This document shows positions 16,736 through 25,066 of a stretch of 64,000 nucleotides of DNA, piece by piece. The stretch's first letter is position 1. Each line of letters opens with the position of its first letter. Both the position numbers and the translations under genes were made by a program. The notes under the pieces are model-generated. The model was not told the origin of the DNA, made no database searches, and saw only the letters and a program-made list of their open reading frames with translations. The stretch is from assembly GCA_016285885.1 (NCBI GenBank), contig JAEERP010000002.1, positions 186,001 to 250,000 on the forward strand, read 5' to 3'. This DNA is from Paludibacteraceae bacterium (GTDB lineage Bacteria > Bacteroidota > Bacteroidia > Bacteroidales > Paludibacteraceae).

Positions 16736-18283
16736 TCATTCCACTACCCACTCCGTCATATTCCGCTCCTCCGTGCTGAAGTTAACACCAACCTTCACAA
16801 TGTGTTTGTCGGCGGAGGAGATTTTCTTCGCATATTTCTTCTCATCAATCTGTGACAAGGCTTCTTTAGCGGACTGATCACGCTTGCACTCAATGATGTA
16901 GACGTATTTCTCTGTCTCGAAGAACACATCGATCCTGCCACCCAACACAGGGTGTTCCACACTCACTTTATGCCCTGTGGAGCGGATCATCAGGTAGAGC
17001 ATATTGCGGAAGTTCGCCTCTATCAATTTCGGTTCTGTGCTCTCAAAAGGCACTTGGCTCATGATGAGCTGAATTTGGGTCATGAAGGCATCCACATCGT
17101 CAGCATTAACAAATTGACGTAGTTTGACAAGGTCAAGGTCTTTCCTGTCACTGGTGTCGGATTTCGTGTAATTGGGTATTAAAACACGTGTGAAACCTTC
17201 TGAGACCTCTTCATTGGGGAATCCTAACAAATAACATTCGTCTTGATAGCCCTTTATGGTAAGATAGCCACTTTGGTAGAGCGCCGCTATAACATTGTTC
17301 TCCCCATTACCGAAAGTGGCGAGCATTTCGCCCGTGGTCAATAATTTGTCATCAAAAGAAGGAATATCGATGTCGTTTTTCCCAAGAATCTTAACCAAAT
17401 AAGTAGGCGTGCCCGTGGCATACCAATAATTCAATATTTTTTTGTCAGACAATGCATTAAGCAAACTGAACGGATTATAGACATCCTCCGACCGTTCACT
17501 GAAATGGTAGCCGTCAAACTTTCGTTTCAACATAGCATACATGTCCGATTTGCTGACAGAAAGCTTATCAGCAAACAACTGCACCTCGTCATCGAAATAG
17601 GTGTGCAGTTCACTCTCCGTGATGCCGCAGATGGTCGCATATTCATCGCTCATGGAAAGGTCTTTGGGGTTGTTTGCCGCACTGAAGATCCCCAACTTGC
17701 CGTAGCGAGTCACACCTGTCAGGAAGGCGAATTGAATGTACTTGTCTGCTTTTTTCAAAACGCCATAGAGGCTTTGCAGTATTTCCCTGTTTTTGTCTTG
17801 TATTTTCTGCTGTCCGATGGTGTCTGTCAAAGGCTTGTCGTACTCGTCTATCAAGATGACGGCTTTTTGTCCTGTCCGTTCGTAGGCACGTTGCAGCAAA
17901 TTAGCAAAACGAGTACCTATTCTTTTCCCAGTTTCGTCCTTGCCATACAGCACCTCCCACTTTTCGAAATGGGTAACTATCTGTTCTTTAACCGATTGTA
18001 TAGAATCATAGACTTCTCCGGAAAAATCCAGATGGAATACTGGGTATTTCACCCAATTTTGTTCCAACCGTTCCATGGCAAGACTTTTGAAAAGCTCTTT
18101 CTTGCCTTGGAAATAGGCCTCTAATGTGGTGGTGAGCAAACTCTTGCCGAAACGACGCGGGCGACTAAGGAAATAGTACTCGCCTGACGAAACCAGTTTA
18201 TAAACCAACTCCGTCTTGTCCACATAGGTGTAACCACCTGCTATGATTTTCTCAAATGTCTGTATACCGATCGGGTATTTCAT
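16736..18283 (-). CDS. AAA ATPase-like / PD-(D/E)XK nuclease protein (PDDEXK_9 family)
   Basis: 515 aa from the start MKYPIGIQTFEKIIAGGYTY; upstream in-frame codons exist to 18379 but the family begins at this methionine. The N-terminus has YVDKTELVYKL, SRPRRFGKSLL (Walker-like) and VILIDEYDKPL; the C-terminus has the nuclease signature GGRIDVFFETEKYVYIIECK. These proteins are frequent in Bacteroidetes, and their function is unknown. A TATATTTG box lies at 18312-18319. The gene is bracketed by two 47-bp hairpin repeats, so it may be an inserted cassette between metI and the DNA to the left. Confidence 0.88.
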   Translation of the reverse strand: MKYPIGIQTFEKIIAGGYTYVDKTELVYKLVSSGEYYFLSRPRRFGKSLLTTTLEAYFQGKKELFKSLAMERLEQNWVKYPVFHLDFSGEVYDSIQSVKEQIVTHFEKWEVLYGKDETGKRIGTRFANLLQRAYERTGQKAVILIDEYDKPLTDTIGQQKIQDKNREILQSLYGVLKKADKYIQFAFLTGVTRYGKLGIFSAANNPKDLSMSDEYATICGITESELHTYFDDEVQLFADKLSVSKSDMYAMLKRKFDGYHFSERSEDVYNPFSLLNALSDKKILNYWYATGTPTYLVKILGKNDIDIPSFDDKLLTTGEMLATFGNGENNVIAALYQSGYLTIKGYQDECYLLGFPNEEVSEGFTRVLIPNYTKSDTSDRKDLDLVKLRQFVNADDVDAFMTQIQLIMSQVPFESTEPKLIEANFRNMLYLMIRSTGHKVSVEHPVLGGRIDVFFETEKYVYIIECKRDQSAKEALSQIDEKKYAKKISSADKHIVKVGVNFSTEERNMTEWVVE

Positions 18284-18311
18284 CGTTTGCTTTATATTGT
18301 TTCTCCTTTTG

Positions 18312-18319
18312 CAAATATA
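18312..18319 (-). promoter_or_regulatory. -7 box of the PDDEXK_9 gene
   Basis: Minus strand TATATTTG, an exact TAnnTTTG match, about 30 bp before the chosen start; this supports the start at 18283 over the longer frame. Confidence 0.6.
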
Positions 18320-18370
18320 ACGATTATTTGGATATAGAGGATGGTTTATGCGGGGAATGAGTAAGGCACA

Positions 18371-18417
18371 AAAAGACATTGCCCGAACATCCGTCGCGGA
18401 GCAATGTCTTTCGTTGC
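18371..18417 (-). terminator. Terminator of the porin-metQNI operon; 47-bp repeat, right copy
   Basis: Minus strand: an 11-bp perfect stem AAAGACATTGC/GCAATGTCTTT, followed by TTTTT, 39 bp after the metI stop. Nearly identical to 16616-16662. Confidence 0.82.
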
Positions 18418-18455
18418 AAAATACTATGGTTTCTTATGTACTGTTTATAGTCGCC

Positions 18456-19118
18456 CTATTTTTGTGCTTTTTGGGAAGCCTTTTCCCCGATTGTCTGGAT
18501 GATTTGTACCAACCCGATCAGTAAGAGCACCGTAATGATCATGACATCTGTTTGGTAGCGATAGTAGCCGAACCGTATGGCAAGATCGCCGACGCCACCG
18601 CCGCCCACTATGCCGGCCATGGCTGAGTAGCCCACCAGCGTGACGGCCAAGACGGTTAGTCCACGGATCATGCCACTGAAAGCGCCTGGCAACAAGACGT
18701 TGGTGACGATCTTGAACCATGTGGCTCCCATGGCCACAGAAGCCTCTATCACGCCTTTGTCCACGTCATGCAGATTGCCCTCCACCAAACGTGCGTAGAA
18801 GGCGATGGCTACGATACCCAACGGTACCGACGCGGCCTCGGGTCCTATGGAGGTGCCGACCACAAACTTCGTGAAAGGCAACAGCAGCACAAGCAGGATG
18901 ACGAACGGAGTGGACATGATGACGTTCAGGATGAAGCTGACCAATAAGTTGACGAACCTGTTTTGACAGATGCTGCGCTTGCTCGTGATGTAAGACAACA
19001 CGCCTAATGGAATGCCCAATATGATTGCCAATAATAGTGCTATTCCGCACATTTCCAATGTTTCCCCGAACGCTGGCAACAAGTTGCTTGCCAGTTCGGA
19101 ATAGTTAGTTTCGTTCAT
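18456..19118 (-). CDS. metI: Methionine ABC transporter permease
   Basis: 220 aa, five or so transmembrane helices. The EAA-type loop reads EASVAMGATWFKIVTNVLLPGAFSGMIRGLT, which is typical of MetI, and GYSAMAGIVGGGGVGDLAIRFGY follows. It overlaps the end of metN by 14 bp. It forms the membrane channel of the D- and L-methionine importer with MetN and the lipoprotein MetQ. In this operon it could also carry other sulfur compounds. Confidence 0.95.
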   Translation of the reverse strand: MNETNYSELASNLLPAFGETLEMCGIALLLAIILGIPLGVLSYITSKRSICQNRFVNLLVSFILNVIMSTPFVILLVLLLPFTKFVVGTSIGPEAASVPLGIVAIAFYARLVEGNLHDVDKGVIEASVAMGATWFKIVTNVLLPGAFSGMIRGLTVLAVTLVGYSAMAGIVGGGGVGDLAIRFGYYRYQTDVMIITVLLLIGLVQIIQTIGEKASQKAQK

Positions 19119-20121
19119 TTATCACCTCCGTTCTATAAGTGTTCTTACTCAAATAATCTAATCCTTTGGCCAACTCGTCTTGCGCACCGATCAATTGGAC
19201 GATCAGTATGCCGAAAGGTTTGTCGTTGATATATTCAATCTTGCCGTGCAGGATATTCACGTCTATCGCGTAATGCTTCACCACGTTGGAAACGATTGAA
19301 TCCTCCGCCTTTTCGCCATTGTATACGATCCTCACCAAAGGCTTCGTGTGGTCTTGCGTCAGGCGCTCAGGGAGATCGAGGTCGAAGGTGTGCGACAGGA
19401 GCGTCTTCGTGAATTCGTGCCGTGGTTTCGTGAAGACATCAAACACTTCGCCTAACTCCACCACCTCGCCTTTGTTCATCACAGCCACTCGTTGGCAAAT
19501 CTTCTTGACCACATCCAGTTCGTGGGTGATAAGCACTATCGTGATGCCGAACTTGACGTTGATCTTTTTTAGGAGTTCCAACACGTCGTTGGTGGTTTCC
19601 GGGTCCAATGCCGAAGTGGCCTCGTCGCAGAGCAGGATCTTGGGGTTGTTGGCCACGGCGCGGGCGATTCCCACGCGCTGTTTCTGTCCGCCACTTAAAG
19701 TGTTCGGATATACATCCGCGCGATCAGCCAAGCCGACAAGCTCCAACAGTTCGGGCACTCGTTGTTTAATTTCCTCTTGGCTTCGCCCCGCTATCTCCAT
19801 GGCGAAAGCCACGTTCTGTGCCACTGTCTTGGTGCTGACAAGGTTGAACTGCTGGAAAATCATACCGATTGAGTGGCGGAACTTCGCCAATTCTTTCCCA
19901 GATAGGCTACTTATGTCCACACCATCCACTATCGTTCGACCGCCAGTGGGGAGTTGCAGCTGGTTGACCGTGCGGAGAAGCGTGCTCTTGCCTGCGCCAC
20001 TCGTGCCTACGATTCCCCATATCTCTCCCTTCCCTATCTCGAAGGAGACGTTCCTGACCGCATTCACCGTATGGTCCTTCTTGTCTGAAAATGATACACT
20101 TACTTTATCGAATTTTATCAT
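19105..20121 (-). CDS. metN: Methionine ABC transporter ATPase
   Basis: 338 aa from MIKFDKVSVSF; the frame extends upstream to 20175, but that region is not conserved-looking. Walker A GTSGAGKST, signature LSGGQKQRVGIARA, Walker B ILLCDEATSALDP and the H-loop LITHEL are all present. The C-terminal 80 residues form the NIL domain (NVVKHYAIDVNILHGKIEYI), which binds methionine and inhibits transport when the cell is replete. It lies between metQ and metI. Confidence 0.95.
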   Translation of the reverse strand: MIKFDKVSVSFSDKKDHTVNAVRNVSFEIGKGEIWGIVGTSGAGKSTLLRTVNQLQLPTGGRTIVDGVDISSLSGKELAKFRHSIGMIFQQFNLVSTKTVAQNVAFAMEIAGRSQEEIKQRVPELLELVGLADRADVYPNTLSGGQKQRVGIARAVANNPKILLCDEATSALDPETTNDVLELLKKINVKFGITIVLITHELDVVKKICQRVAVMNKGEVVELGEVFDVFTKPRHEFTKTLLSHTFDLDLPERLTQDHTKPLVRIVYNGEKAEDSIVSNVVKHYAIDVNILHGKIEYINDKPFGILIVQLIGAQDELAKGLDYLSKNTYRTEVINERN

Positions 20122-20195
20122 CTCTAAACTCTTTTTGATGGGTGAATAGATGCTTGACCCGTATCGATCAAGCATCTATGAAAAACAATTGTGTT

Positions 20196-21080
20196 TTATC
20201 TGTTTTGTATATTCCACTTATCCACATACCACTGCGGGCGCTGGAATCTGTCATATTCATGTGCCGGATCCTCGAAATAGTTCTTGAAATCCTCGGATTC
20301 GTAAGCCTCCTGCACATCCTTCACGAATTGGGCGTCCGCGTCTTTCGTGTTGACGACAAACCAGATGAGTAGTTCAGAAGGCAAAGCCTCGCCGACAATG
20401 GAGGAGGAGAGCTTCAGCCCGGAAGAGATGGCGTAGTTGCCTGGGATCACCGCGAGCGTGCTACCATCCAGGGAACGAGGTAACTGGGCGGCTTCCAATG
20501 GAACGATCTTGAGGCCGAACGGGTTCTCGTCGATGTCGTTCTCCGTCGCCGTTTTGTCGTCGACCGTGGATTTTATCGTGAGCAAGCCGATCGAGCGGAG
20601 GAAGCGTAACGCACGGGCCAGGTTGACCGCATCATTAGGCACGGAGACGATTCCGCCCGGCTGCAGTTGCGCTTTCAGTTCGTCAACATTCTGCGCCTTG
20701 TACTTGTCGGAATATAGTCCGAGAGCCGCTGTAGGCACGGAGAAGGTGGCCGTCAGGTCAACGCCCTTCGTGTCGCAGAAATTCTGCCTGTACAGGGTGT
20801 TCTGGTAAATGTTGGCGTCTATTTCATTGTTCGCCAAAGCGAGGTTCGGAGTCACCCAGTCTGTGAATTCCACCACTTTCACGTTGTAGCCTTTCTTCTC
20901 AAGGGCAGGTTGGATGGCCGCTTTGAAGAGGTCTGAATAAGGACCAGGCGAGAAGCCTACGGAGATATCTTTTCTGTCTGCACTGGATTCCTTGGATGCA
21001 TTGCCGCATGATGAAGAGATGAATGAGTATACTATAAGCAATGCGATTGTGATCAATTTAGTCTTTTTCATACGATTCAA
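20196..21080 (-). CDS. metQ: Methionine-binding lipoprotein (NlpA/MetQ family)
   Basis: 294 aa. A lipoprotein signal peptide with lipobox SSSC near residue 25, then SVGFSPGPYSDLFKAAIQPA, FTDWVTPNLALANNEIDANI and the GGIVSVPNDAVNLARALRFL segment, all typical of MetQ. It captures substrate in the periplasm for MetNI. A second start codon lies three residues later. It follows the porin by 42 bp in the same operon, giving a path from the outer membrane to the cytoplasm. Confidence 0.94.
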   Translation of the reverse strand: MNRMKKTKLITIALLIVYSFISSSCGNASKESSADRKDISVGFSPGPYSDLFKAAIQPALEKKGYNVKVVEFTDWVTPNLALANNEIDANIYQNTLYRQNFCDTKGVDLTATFSVPTAALGLYSDKYKAQNVDELKAQLQPGGIVSVPNDAVNLARALRFLRSIGLLTIKSTVDDKTATENDIDENPFGLKIVPLEAAQLPRSLDGSTLAVIPGNYAISSGLKLSSSIVGEALPSELLIWFVVNTKDADAQFVKDVQEAYESEDFKNYFEDPAHEYDRFQRPQWYVDKWNIQNR

Positions 21081-21122
21081 ATTTTTTAAATGTTAGACAA
21101 TGAGTTTTTATGATGATTGGAT

Positions 21123-22517
21123 TTAGAAGAAGAATGTGGCAGCTAGCAGACCTCTGACATTTGAGACATCATGTGTGTCCTTCACCTTCCCGTGGTCAGC
21201 GTAGTCTACTGCTCCGTAAGCGACACGGTTGTAATCGAGTTCGGCCTGGAGGGTCCATTGTTTGTGGGAGAACTTCAGTGATGGGGATAGCCTGAATATG
21301 TGGTCCACGTTTTGCCATCTGCCGAAGAAATTACCGCCTGCCAGGATGTCATCGTTGAATCCTAAGTTCTTGGAGTAGCCCACGAAGAAGCTTGGCGCCC
21401 ATGTTTTCCCGTATGAGAGGTTGAACCAGTACGAAGTGACTTTTGAGGTGGAATAGGTGCGTCTGCCGGTCTTCGCGTCAATCGATTTCACGGCGTAGCC
21501 TCCTTGCTGGAAATATTCGCTCAGGTTCTCACCATACAAACCTCCTGTTCTAAGACCGAATTTCCCTTTTTCGAACTGTAGGTAATAGCCTAATCCATAG
21601 GAGCTTACTTTCTCATCCGTCTTGTACACTTCGCTGTTGGCGTTGGTGACCTTCGTGGCGGGACGTATGCTTTTGAATTCACTCAATAATCCGGCGCTGA
21701 ACGAAGGGGAGGCGTAGCGCAGCTGCAGGTGGAACTCCGGCACAGGGTTCTGGCGGATATCGCTGTTGGACGACTCCTCGAGTATGGATTTATGCTCGGT
21801 TTGGTATACGCCTGCCACGACTAGGTTGAGTCGGTCTGTCGGTTTAAACGTGTAGCGGATTTGATCGCCTCGATTGAACGCTCGGAAAGGTATGCCTATG
21901 TGCAGTCCGGCCACGTAAGGGAAAGGAACGTCTGAGAATGGGTTCCATGCCTTACCCAAGAGCAATTCGCCTTTCTGCCAGATGAATTTGGCCCAAGCCT
22001 GCCGCATCCTGACATTCACGGTGTTTCCTCCGGAGAAGTCGAACTCCACGTATGCCTTTGAACTTGCCTTCCCCAACTTCGGCCCGTCTACCGTTGCGGT
22101 GAAACGGGTGGCTTGCGTGGAGAAGTTTTGTCTGACCACTTCGTTCAGGTCGTCTCCGTTGGTGTCATAGACCTCGTCCTGTGGGAAGAACCCGAAAAGT
22201 CCGTCGCTCGCACCCACGACCTCACGGCTGTCCACGTAATACTCAGCCCGGAAGAAACCTCCTAGTTTCACCTTTATTTCGTCCCCGAACCTTACGGCAG
22301 GGATCAGTTCCTTGGCGGTCTCTGATGTGACGTCCTTGTTGATTGTCTCAATGGGTTCTTGCCTCTTGGTATCCTTCGAGGAGATGCTTTCCGTACTTAC
22401 GACTGCCTCCGTCGCTTCTTGGTTCTTGATGGCTTCCGATTGGGCCTCTTGCGCATTCACTGTAGCCGTGTACAGTAAGAATAATGTTAATGTCTTGTAA
22501 AATATATTTCTTTTCAT
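21123..22517 (-). CDS. DcaP-like outer-membrane porin
   Basis: 464 aa. A signal peptide (YKTLTLFLLYTATVNAQ), a low-complexity Glu/Thr-rich linker to about residue 75, then a beta-barrel beginning VKLGGFFRAEYYVDSREV and ending in LLAATFFF, with the aromatic C-terminus used for barrel insertion. The barrel fits DcaP-like or phosphate-selective-porin-like proteins. It leads the metQ-metN-metI genes and follows the poly-Cys leader, so it probably brings sulfur compounds (methionine, sulfides or sulfonates) over the outer membrane. Substrate not determined. Confidence 0.8.
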   Translation of the reverse strand: MKRNIFYKTLTLFLLYTATVNAQEAQSEAIKNQEATEAVVSTESISSKDTKRQEPIETINKDVTSETAKELIPAVRFGDEIKVKLGGFFRAEYYVDSREVVGASDGLFGFFPQDEVYDTNGDDLNEVVRQNFSTQATRFTATVDGPKLGKASSKAYVEFDFSGGNTVNVRMRQAWAKFIWQKGELLLGKAWNPFSDVPFPYVAGLHIGIPFRAFNRGDQIRYTFKPTDRLNLVVAGVYQTEHKSILEESSNSDIRQNPVPEFHLQLRYASPSFSAGLLSEFKSIRPATKVTNANSEVYKTDEKVSSYGLGYYLQFEKGKFGLRTGGLYGENLSEYFQQGGYAVKSIDAKTGRRTYSTSKVTSYWFNLSYGKTWAPSFFVGYSKNLGFNDDILAGGNFFGRWQNVDHIFRLSPSLKFSHKQWTLQAELDYNRVAYGAVDYADHGKVKDTHDVSNVRGLLAATFFF

Positions 22518-22819
22518 TGTGTTCTGTCTTTAATCGTTTTTGACTTTTATTTCTTCTTAACTTTCTGTGAGAGAAGTTTTTGGGAGACTCTCATGAAATG
22601 TGGGTTAAATCCCCGAAGCTTATGGGAGGTCCCTCCTCCGAACCCGTCGCATGATTTCCTCTTGCTTACCCTTTCTTATTGTTACAACATATTTCCATAA
22701 TCGATATCGTTTTTTTTCTGTTCAACCTAAGTTTTTTTATGGGCTATGTAATTGCAATTACTTTATATACAATGTATTATTTCGCTTTTGATTAAAATGT
22801 GGACAAGACAAACCCGTAT
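22518..22819 (-). other. Long 5' region between the leader peptide and the porin gene
   Basis: About 300 bp without a gene or an exact TAnnTTTG promoter, which favours read-through from the leader promoter. Between about 22580 and 22660 the minus strand has self-complementary runs (GGGAGG with CCTCCC; GAGAG with CTCTC) that may fold. No known riboswitch consensus was recognised. Confidence 0.4.
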
Positions 22820-22897
22820 TTTTGGAAAAAATAGAGCTTGAAGATCGCACCCTAATGGGTTAACCTTAACGTTTTGTGATTGTCCGAATGTGGAATG
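22820..22897 (-). promoter_or_regulatory. Putative attenuator downstream of poly-Cys leader A
   Basis: Directly after the leader stop the minus strand carries TCGGACAATCACA, then TTAAGGTTAACCC, loop ATTA, GGGTGC, and 20 nt later TATTTTTTCC. The same blocks in the same order follow leader B at 28 kb. Conservation past a stop codon points to RNA function: a small hairpin plus U-run as terminator, with alternative pairing set by ribosome position on the Cys codons. Confidence 0.55.
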
Positions 22898-23080
22898 TTA
22901 GCAGATCGGCATACAACATCGGCAACAACAACAGTGCATGGAACATCGCATCTGTGTCCGCCGAGAAATTTTTATAGATTCTGAATAGTTTGAGGCATGG
23001 AATAGGCGCTCGTCAATCTTGGGAAGGTTCTTCCCAAGCATTGAGTTCGAAGTAGTATGTATGTTAATTGTCCTATTCAT
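22898..23080 (-). CDS. Poly-cysteine leader peptide A (60 aa)
   Basis: Starts at ATG 23080 with an upstream GAGAGGT ribosome site and ends MRCSMHCCCCRCCMPIC: nine cysteines in the last 16 residues. It is homologous to leader B (28271-28465): shared INI near the start, M-x-G-x-NLP at about 14-20, and RCS…CCCRCCMP-x-C. It is encoded between a perfect Bacteroidetes promoter and the porin-metQNI genes. The most economical reading is a cysteine-codon leader: ribosomes stall when Cys-tRNA is scarce, allowing read-through into the sulfur genes. A processed Cys-rich peptide (RiPP or metallophore) is the main alternative, because the leader part is also conserved. Confidence 0.7.
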   Translation of the reverse strand: MNRTINIHTTSNSMLGKNLPKIDERLFHASNYSESIKISRRTQMRCSMHCCCCRCCMPIC

Positions 23081-23104
23081 TTTTACCTCTCGTTTTTGAT
23101 ATTG

Positions 23105-23135
23105 CAAAGATAGTGTAAACGTATGTTTATTACAA
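23105..23135 (-). promoter_or_regulatory. Promoter of leader A / porin-metQNI operon
   Basis: Minus strand: TTG (23133-23135), 20 nt, TATCTTTG (23105-23112), then GCAATATCAAA at the start of the transcript. The -33 neighbourhood (TTTTTCTTG) and the GCAATATCAAA block match leader B's promoter. Stretch 23136-23387 has no gene that I can see and no clear terminator for tusA. Confidence 0.75.
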
Positions 23136-23387
23136 GAAAAATGAAAATTTTAGAGTATTTGCCTATATGTATATGTTATTGTAGTAAAATATTCCAATAA
23201 AATAATGTTTCGTATAATTTAGCGAAATAATTGTCTGTGAAGGGAACTCGTGGCGAAAAAGTGTCGCTTGAAATCTTGGCTGATTTCTTCCCACACACGG
23301 ATTAATAAGTATGAAAATCGGGGAAAAAACGGTTGCGCCGGACGATGTTTATGTGAGATTTCCTTCTGGGAAGCGTGAACGTAAATA

Positions 23388-23612
23388 TTATTTCTTGATG
23401 ATTACTTTGTGCACATTGCCTTCCACGTGGGAGATCCCTATCACGTGATAGCCTTGTTCGGCTGCGGATTTGGGCACGTTATTAAGGGGCTCACCCTCAA
23501 GCAGAAGCACTTCGAGTATGTCTCCTTGGGCGATTTGAGCTAATTTGAGTTTCGTCTTGACGAAGGTCATCGGGCAATGCTCCTTCGTTATGTCTAATGT
23601 ATGAGTTGCCAT
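23388..23612 (-). CDS. tusA: TusA-like sulfurtransferase
   Basis: 74 aa. The family signature, with the sulfur-carrying cysteine in the N-terminal HCPMTFVKTKLKL segment (CPMP-type motif, with T in place of the second proline), is present; the GDILEVLL and GYHVIGI segments complete the small two-layer fold. TusA proteins hand persulfide sulfur between enzymes. Last gene of the CBS operon, next to a DsrE-like protein, as in many sulfur-relay sets. Confidence 0.85.
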   Translation of the reverse strand: MATHTLDITKEHCPMTFVKTKLKLAQIAQGDILEVLLLEGEPLNNVPKSAAEQGYHVIGISHVEGNVHKVIIKK

Positions 23613-23673
23613 TTGAGTTTATGATTAGGAGTCGAGTGTTAAGAAAGAATAGCTGTACGTGAAAATCTAAAGG

Positions 23674-24159
23674 TTAGATGAATAGGGTCCGTCCACCTTC
23701 AGAGATTTCTAGGAAGGAAGCGACGCCGAGCGTGTCCTTCACTTCGTGGATGAAGTCCGATTGTTTGAGACCGAGAACGTGCATCGCCATTTCGCAGGCG
23801 TAGAGGTTGATGCCGAGGGCGATGGCGGCTTCCACCAGTTCCTCCAGTGTTGCGACGTTGTTCTTTCTCATCAGGAATCTAAAAATCCGGGGACCTGCGC
23901 CGAAAAAGTTGAATCGGCTGGTGGGTGTGCTCTTCAGTCCGCCCATCAAAAAACCGAAGATCTTAGTTAGAAACGTACCACCCACGAGGCTTCTGCCGGT
24001 CTTCCGCTTGATGGCGTCGAGTCCCCAGAATGTAAAGAATATGTTCACCTCATATCCTACCGCCGCAGCCCCTGTCGCGAGGGTGAAGGCGGCGGTGAGT
24101 CTGTCGAATTCGCCCGAAAAGGCGATGATTGAGAGTTTTTTTTGTTGATTGTCCGCCAT
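23674..24159 (-). CDS. DsrE/DsrF-like sulfur-relay protein
   Basis: 161 aa. The pattern SIIAFSGEFDRLTAAFTLATGAAAVGYEVNIFFTFWGL and the late INLYACEMAMHVLGL, with its conserved cysteine, match the DsrE/DsrF/peroxiredoxin-like family (DsrE2-like). Such proteins bind persulfide on the cysteine and pair with TusA. It starts 4 bp after the MoeB-like gene, so the two are translationally close. Confidence 0.85.
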   Translation of the reverse strand: MADNQQKKLSIIAFSGEFDRLTAAFTLATGAAAVGYEVNIFFTFWGLDAIKRKTGRSLVGGTFLTKIFGFLMGGLKSTPTSRFNFFGAGPRIFRFLMRKNNVATLEELVEAAIALGINLYACEMAMHVLGLKQSDFIHEVKDTLGVASFLEISEGGRTLFI

Positions 24160-24163
24160 GATT

Positions 24164-24967
24164 CTATTGTTGTTTTAGTTCGCAGCTTACCTGCTTGTAT
24201 TCAATGAGTCGCTTGATGGTGGGTTGTTTGCCGCACACGGGACAGTCGTCTCGTTTGGGGATGGACATCTTCCTGAAATCCATGTTTCTCGCGTCGAAGG
24301 TGAGGAGTTGGTCCGTCAGCAGTTCTCCCACGCCCGTGATGTATTTGAGCACCTCGGCGGACTGTATCGTTCCCAGCATTCCAGCGATGGCTCCGAGTAC
24401 TCCCGCTTGTGCGCAGGAGGGTGCGGATTCTGGTGGCGCGTCGAAGAGGCATCGGTAGCAGTTGCTGCCCGGGACATGGGTGAACGTCTGTCCCTCGAAC
24501 TGGAAGATACCCCCGTGGCTGAATGGTTTGCCCGTCAGGACGCAAGCGTCGTTGATTAGGTATTTTACGGGGAAGTTATCCGTCGCGTCCACGATGAAAT
24601 CATACTCCTTGAACAGATCCAGCGCATTGTCCGCCTTTAGAAACTCTTGGTAGGCGATCGCGTTGACGAGCGGGTTGAGCGCATTGACCTTCTCCTTGGC
24701 GGATAGGGCCTTCGAGTAGCCCACGTCGGGGGTAGTGTGGATGATCTGACGCTGCAGGTTGCTTAGGTCTACCGCATCACCGTCGATGATGCCTATTGTT
24801 CCGACGCCGGCGGCCGCCAGGTATAGGATGACCGGCGAACCGAGTCCTCCCGCCCCGACAACCAGGACCTTGGCGTTCCGGATCTTTTCTTGACCTTCCA
24901 CGCCCACCTCCTTCAAGAGAATGTGGCGGGAGTATCGATTGATTTCCTCTTCGCTAAAATCAAACAT
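24164..24967 (-). CDS. MoeB/ThiF/HesA-family adenylyltransferase
   Basis: 267 aa E1-like enzyme. RYSRHILLKEVG, ATP loop VVGAGGLGSPV, the IIDGDAVDLSNLQRQ metal motif and DATDNFPVKYLIND are all present; zinc is held by CYRC and CPVC. These enzymes adenylate the C-terminal glycine of a ThiS/MoaD/CysO-type carrier so that it can take sulfur. No such carrier is visible in the operon, although TusA and DsrE follow. Possible roles are thiocarboxylate-dependent cysteine synthesis with a carrier elsewhere, or thiamin/molybdopterin sulfur activation. Confidence 0.88.
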   Translation of the reverse strand: MFDFSEEEINRYSRHILLKEVGVEGQEKIRNAKVLVVGAGGLGSPVILYLAAAGVGTIGIIDGDAVDLSNLQRQIIHTTPDVGYSKALSAKEKVNALNPLVNAIAYQEFLKADNALDLFKEYDFIVDATDNFPVKYLINDACVLTGKPFSHGGIFQFEGQTFTHVPGSNCYRCLFDAPPESAPSCAQAGVLGAIAGMLGTIQSAEVLKYITGVGELLTDQLLTFDARNMDFRKMSIPKRDDCPVCGKQPTIKRLIEYKQVSCELKQQ

Positions 24968-25066
24968 AGTTCACTCTTAGTTAGTTATAAAGAATTTTTC
25001 TTAATCCATTGCGAACACATATTTAGTCCAATTATTAAACAATTCTCTCTAATTTTAGCTGATGTT

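Noticed and set aside
22580-22670. SAM or cobalamin riboswitch before the porin gene
   Set aside because: Short self-complementary runs exist, but I could not match any known riboswitch core.
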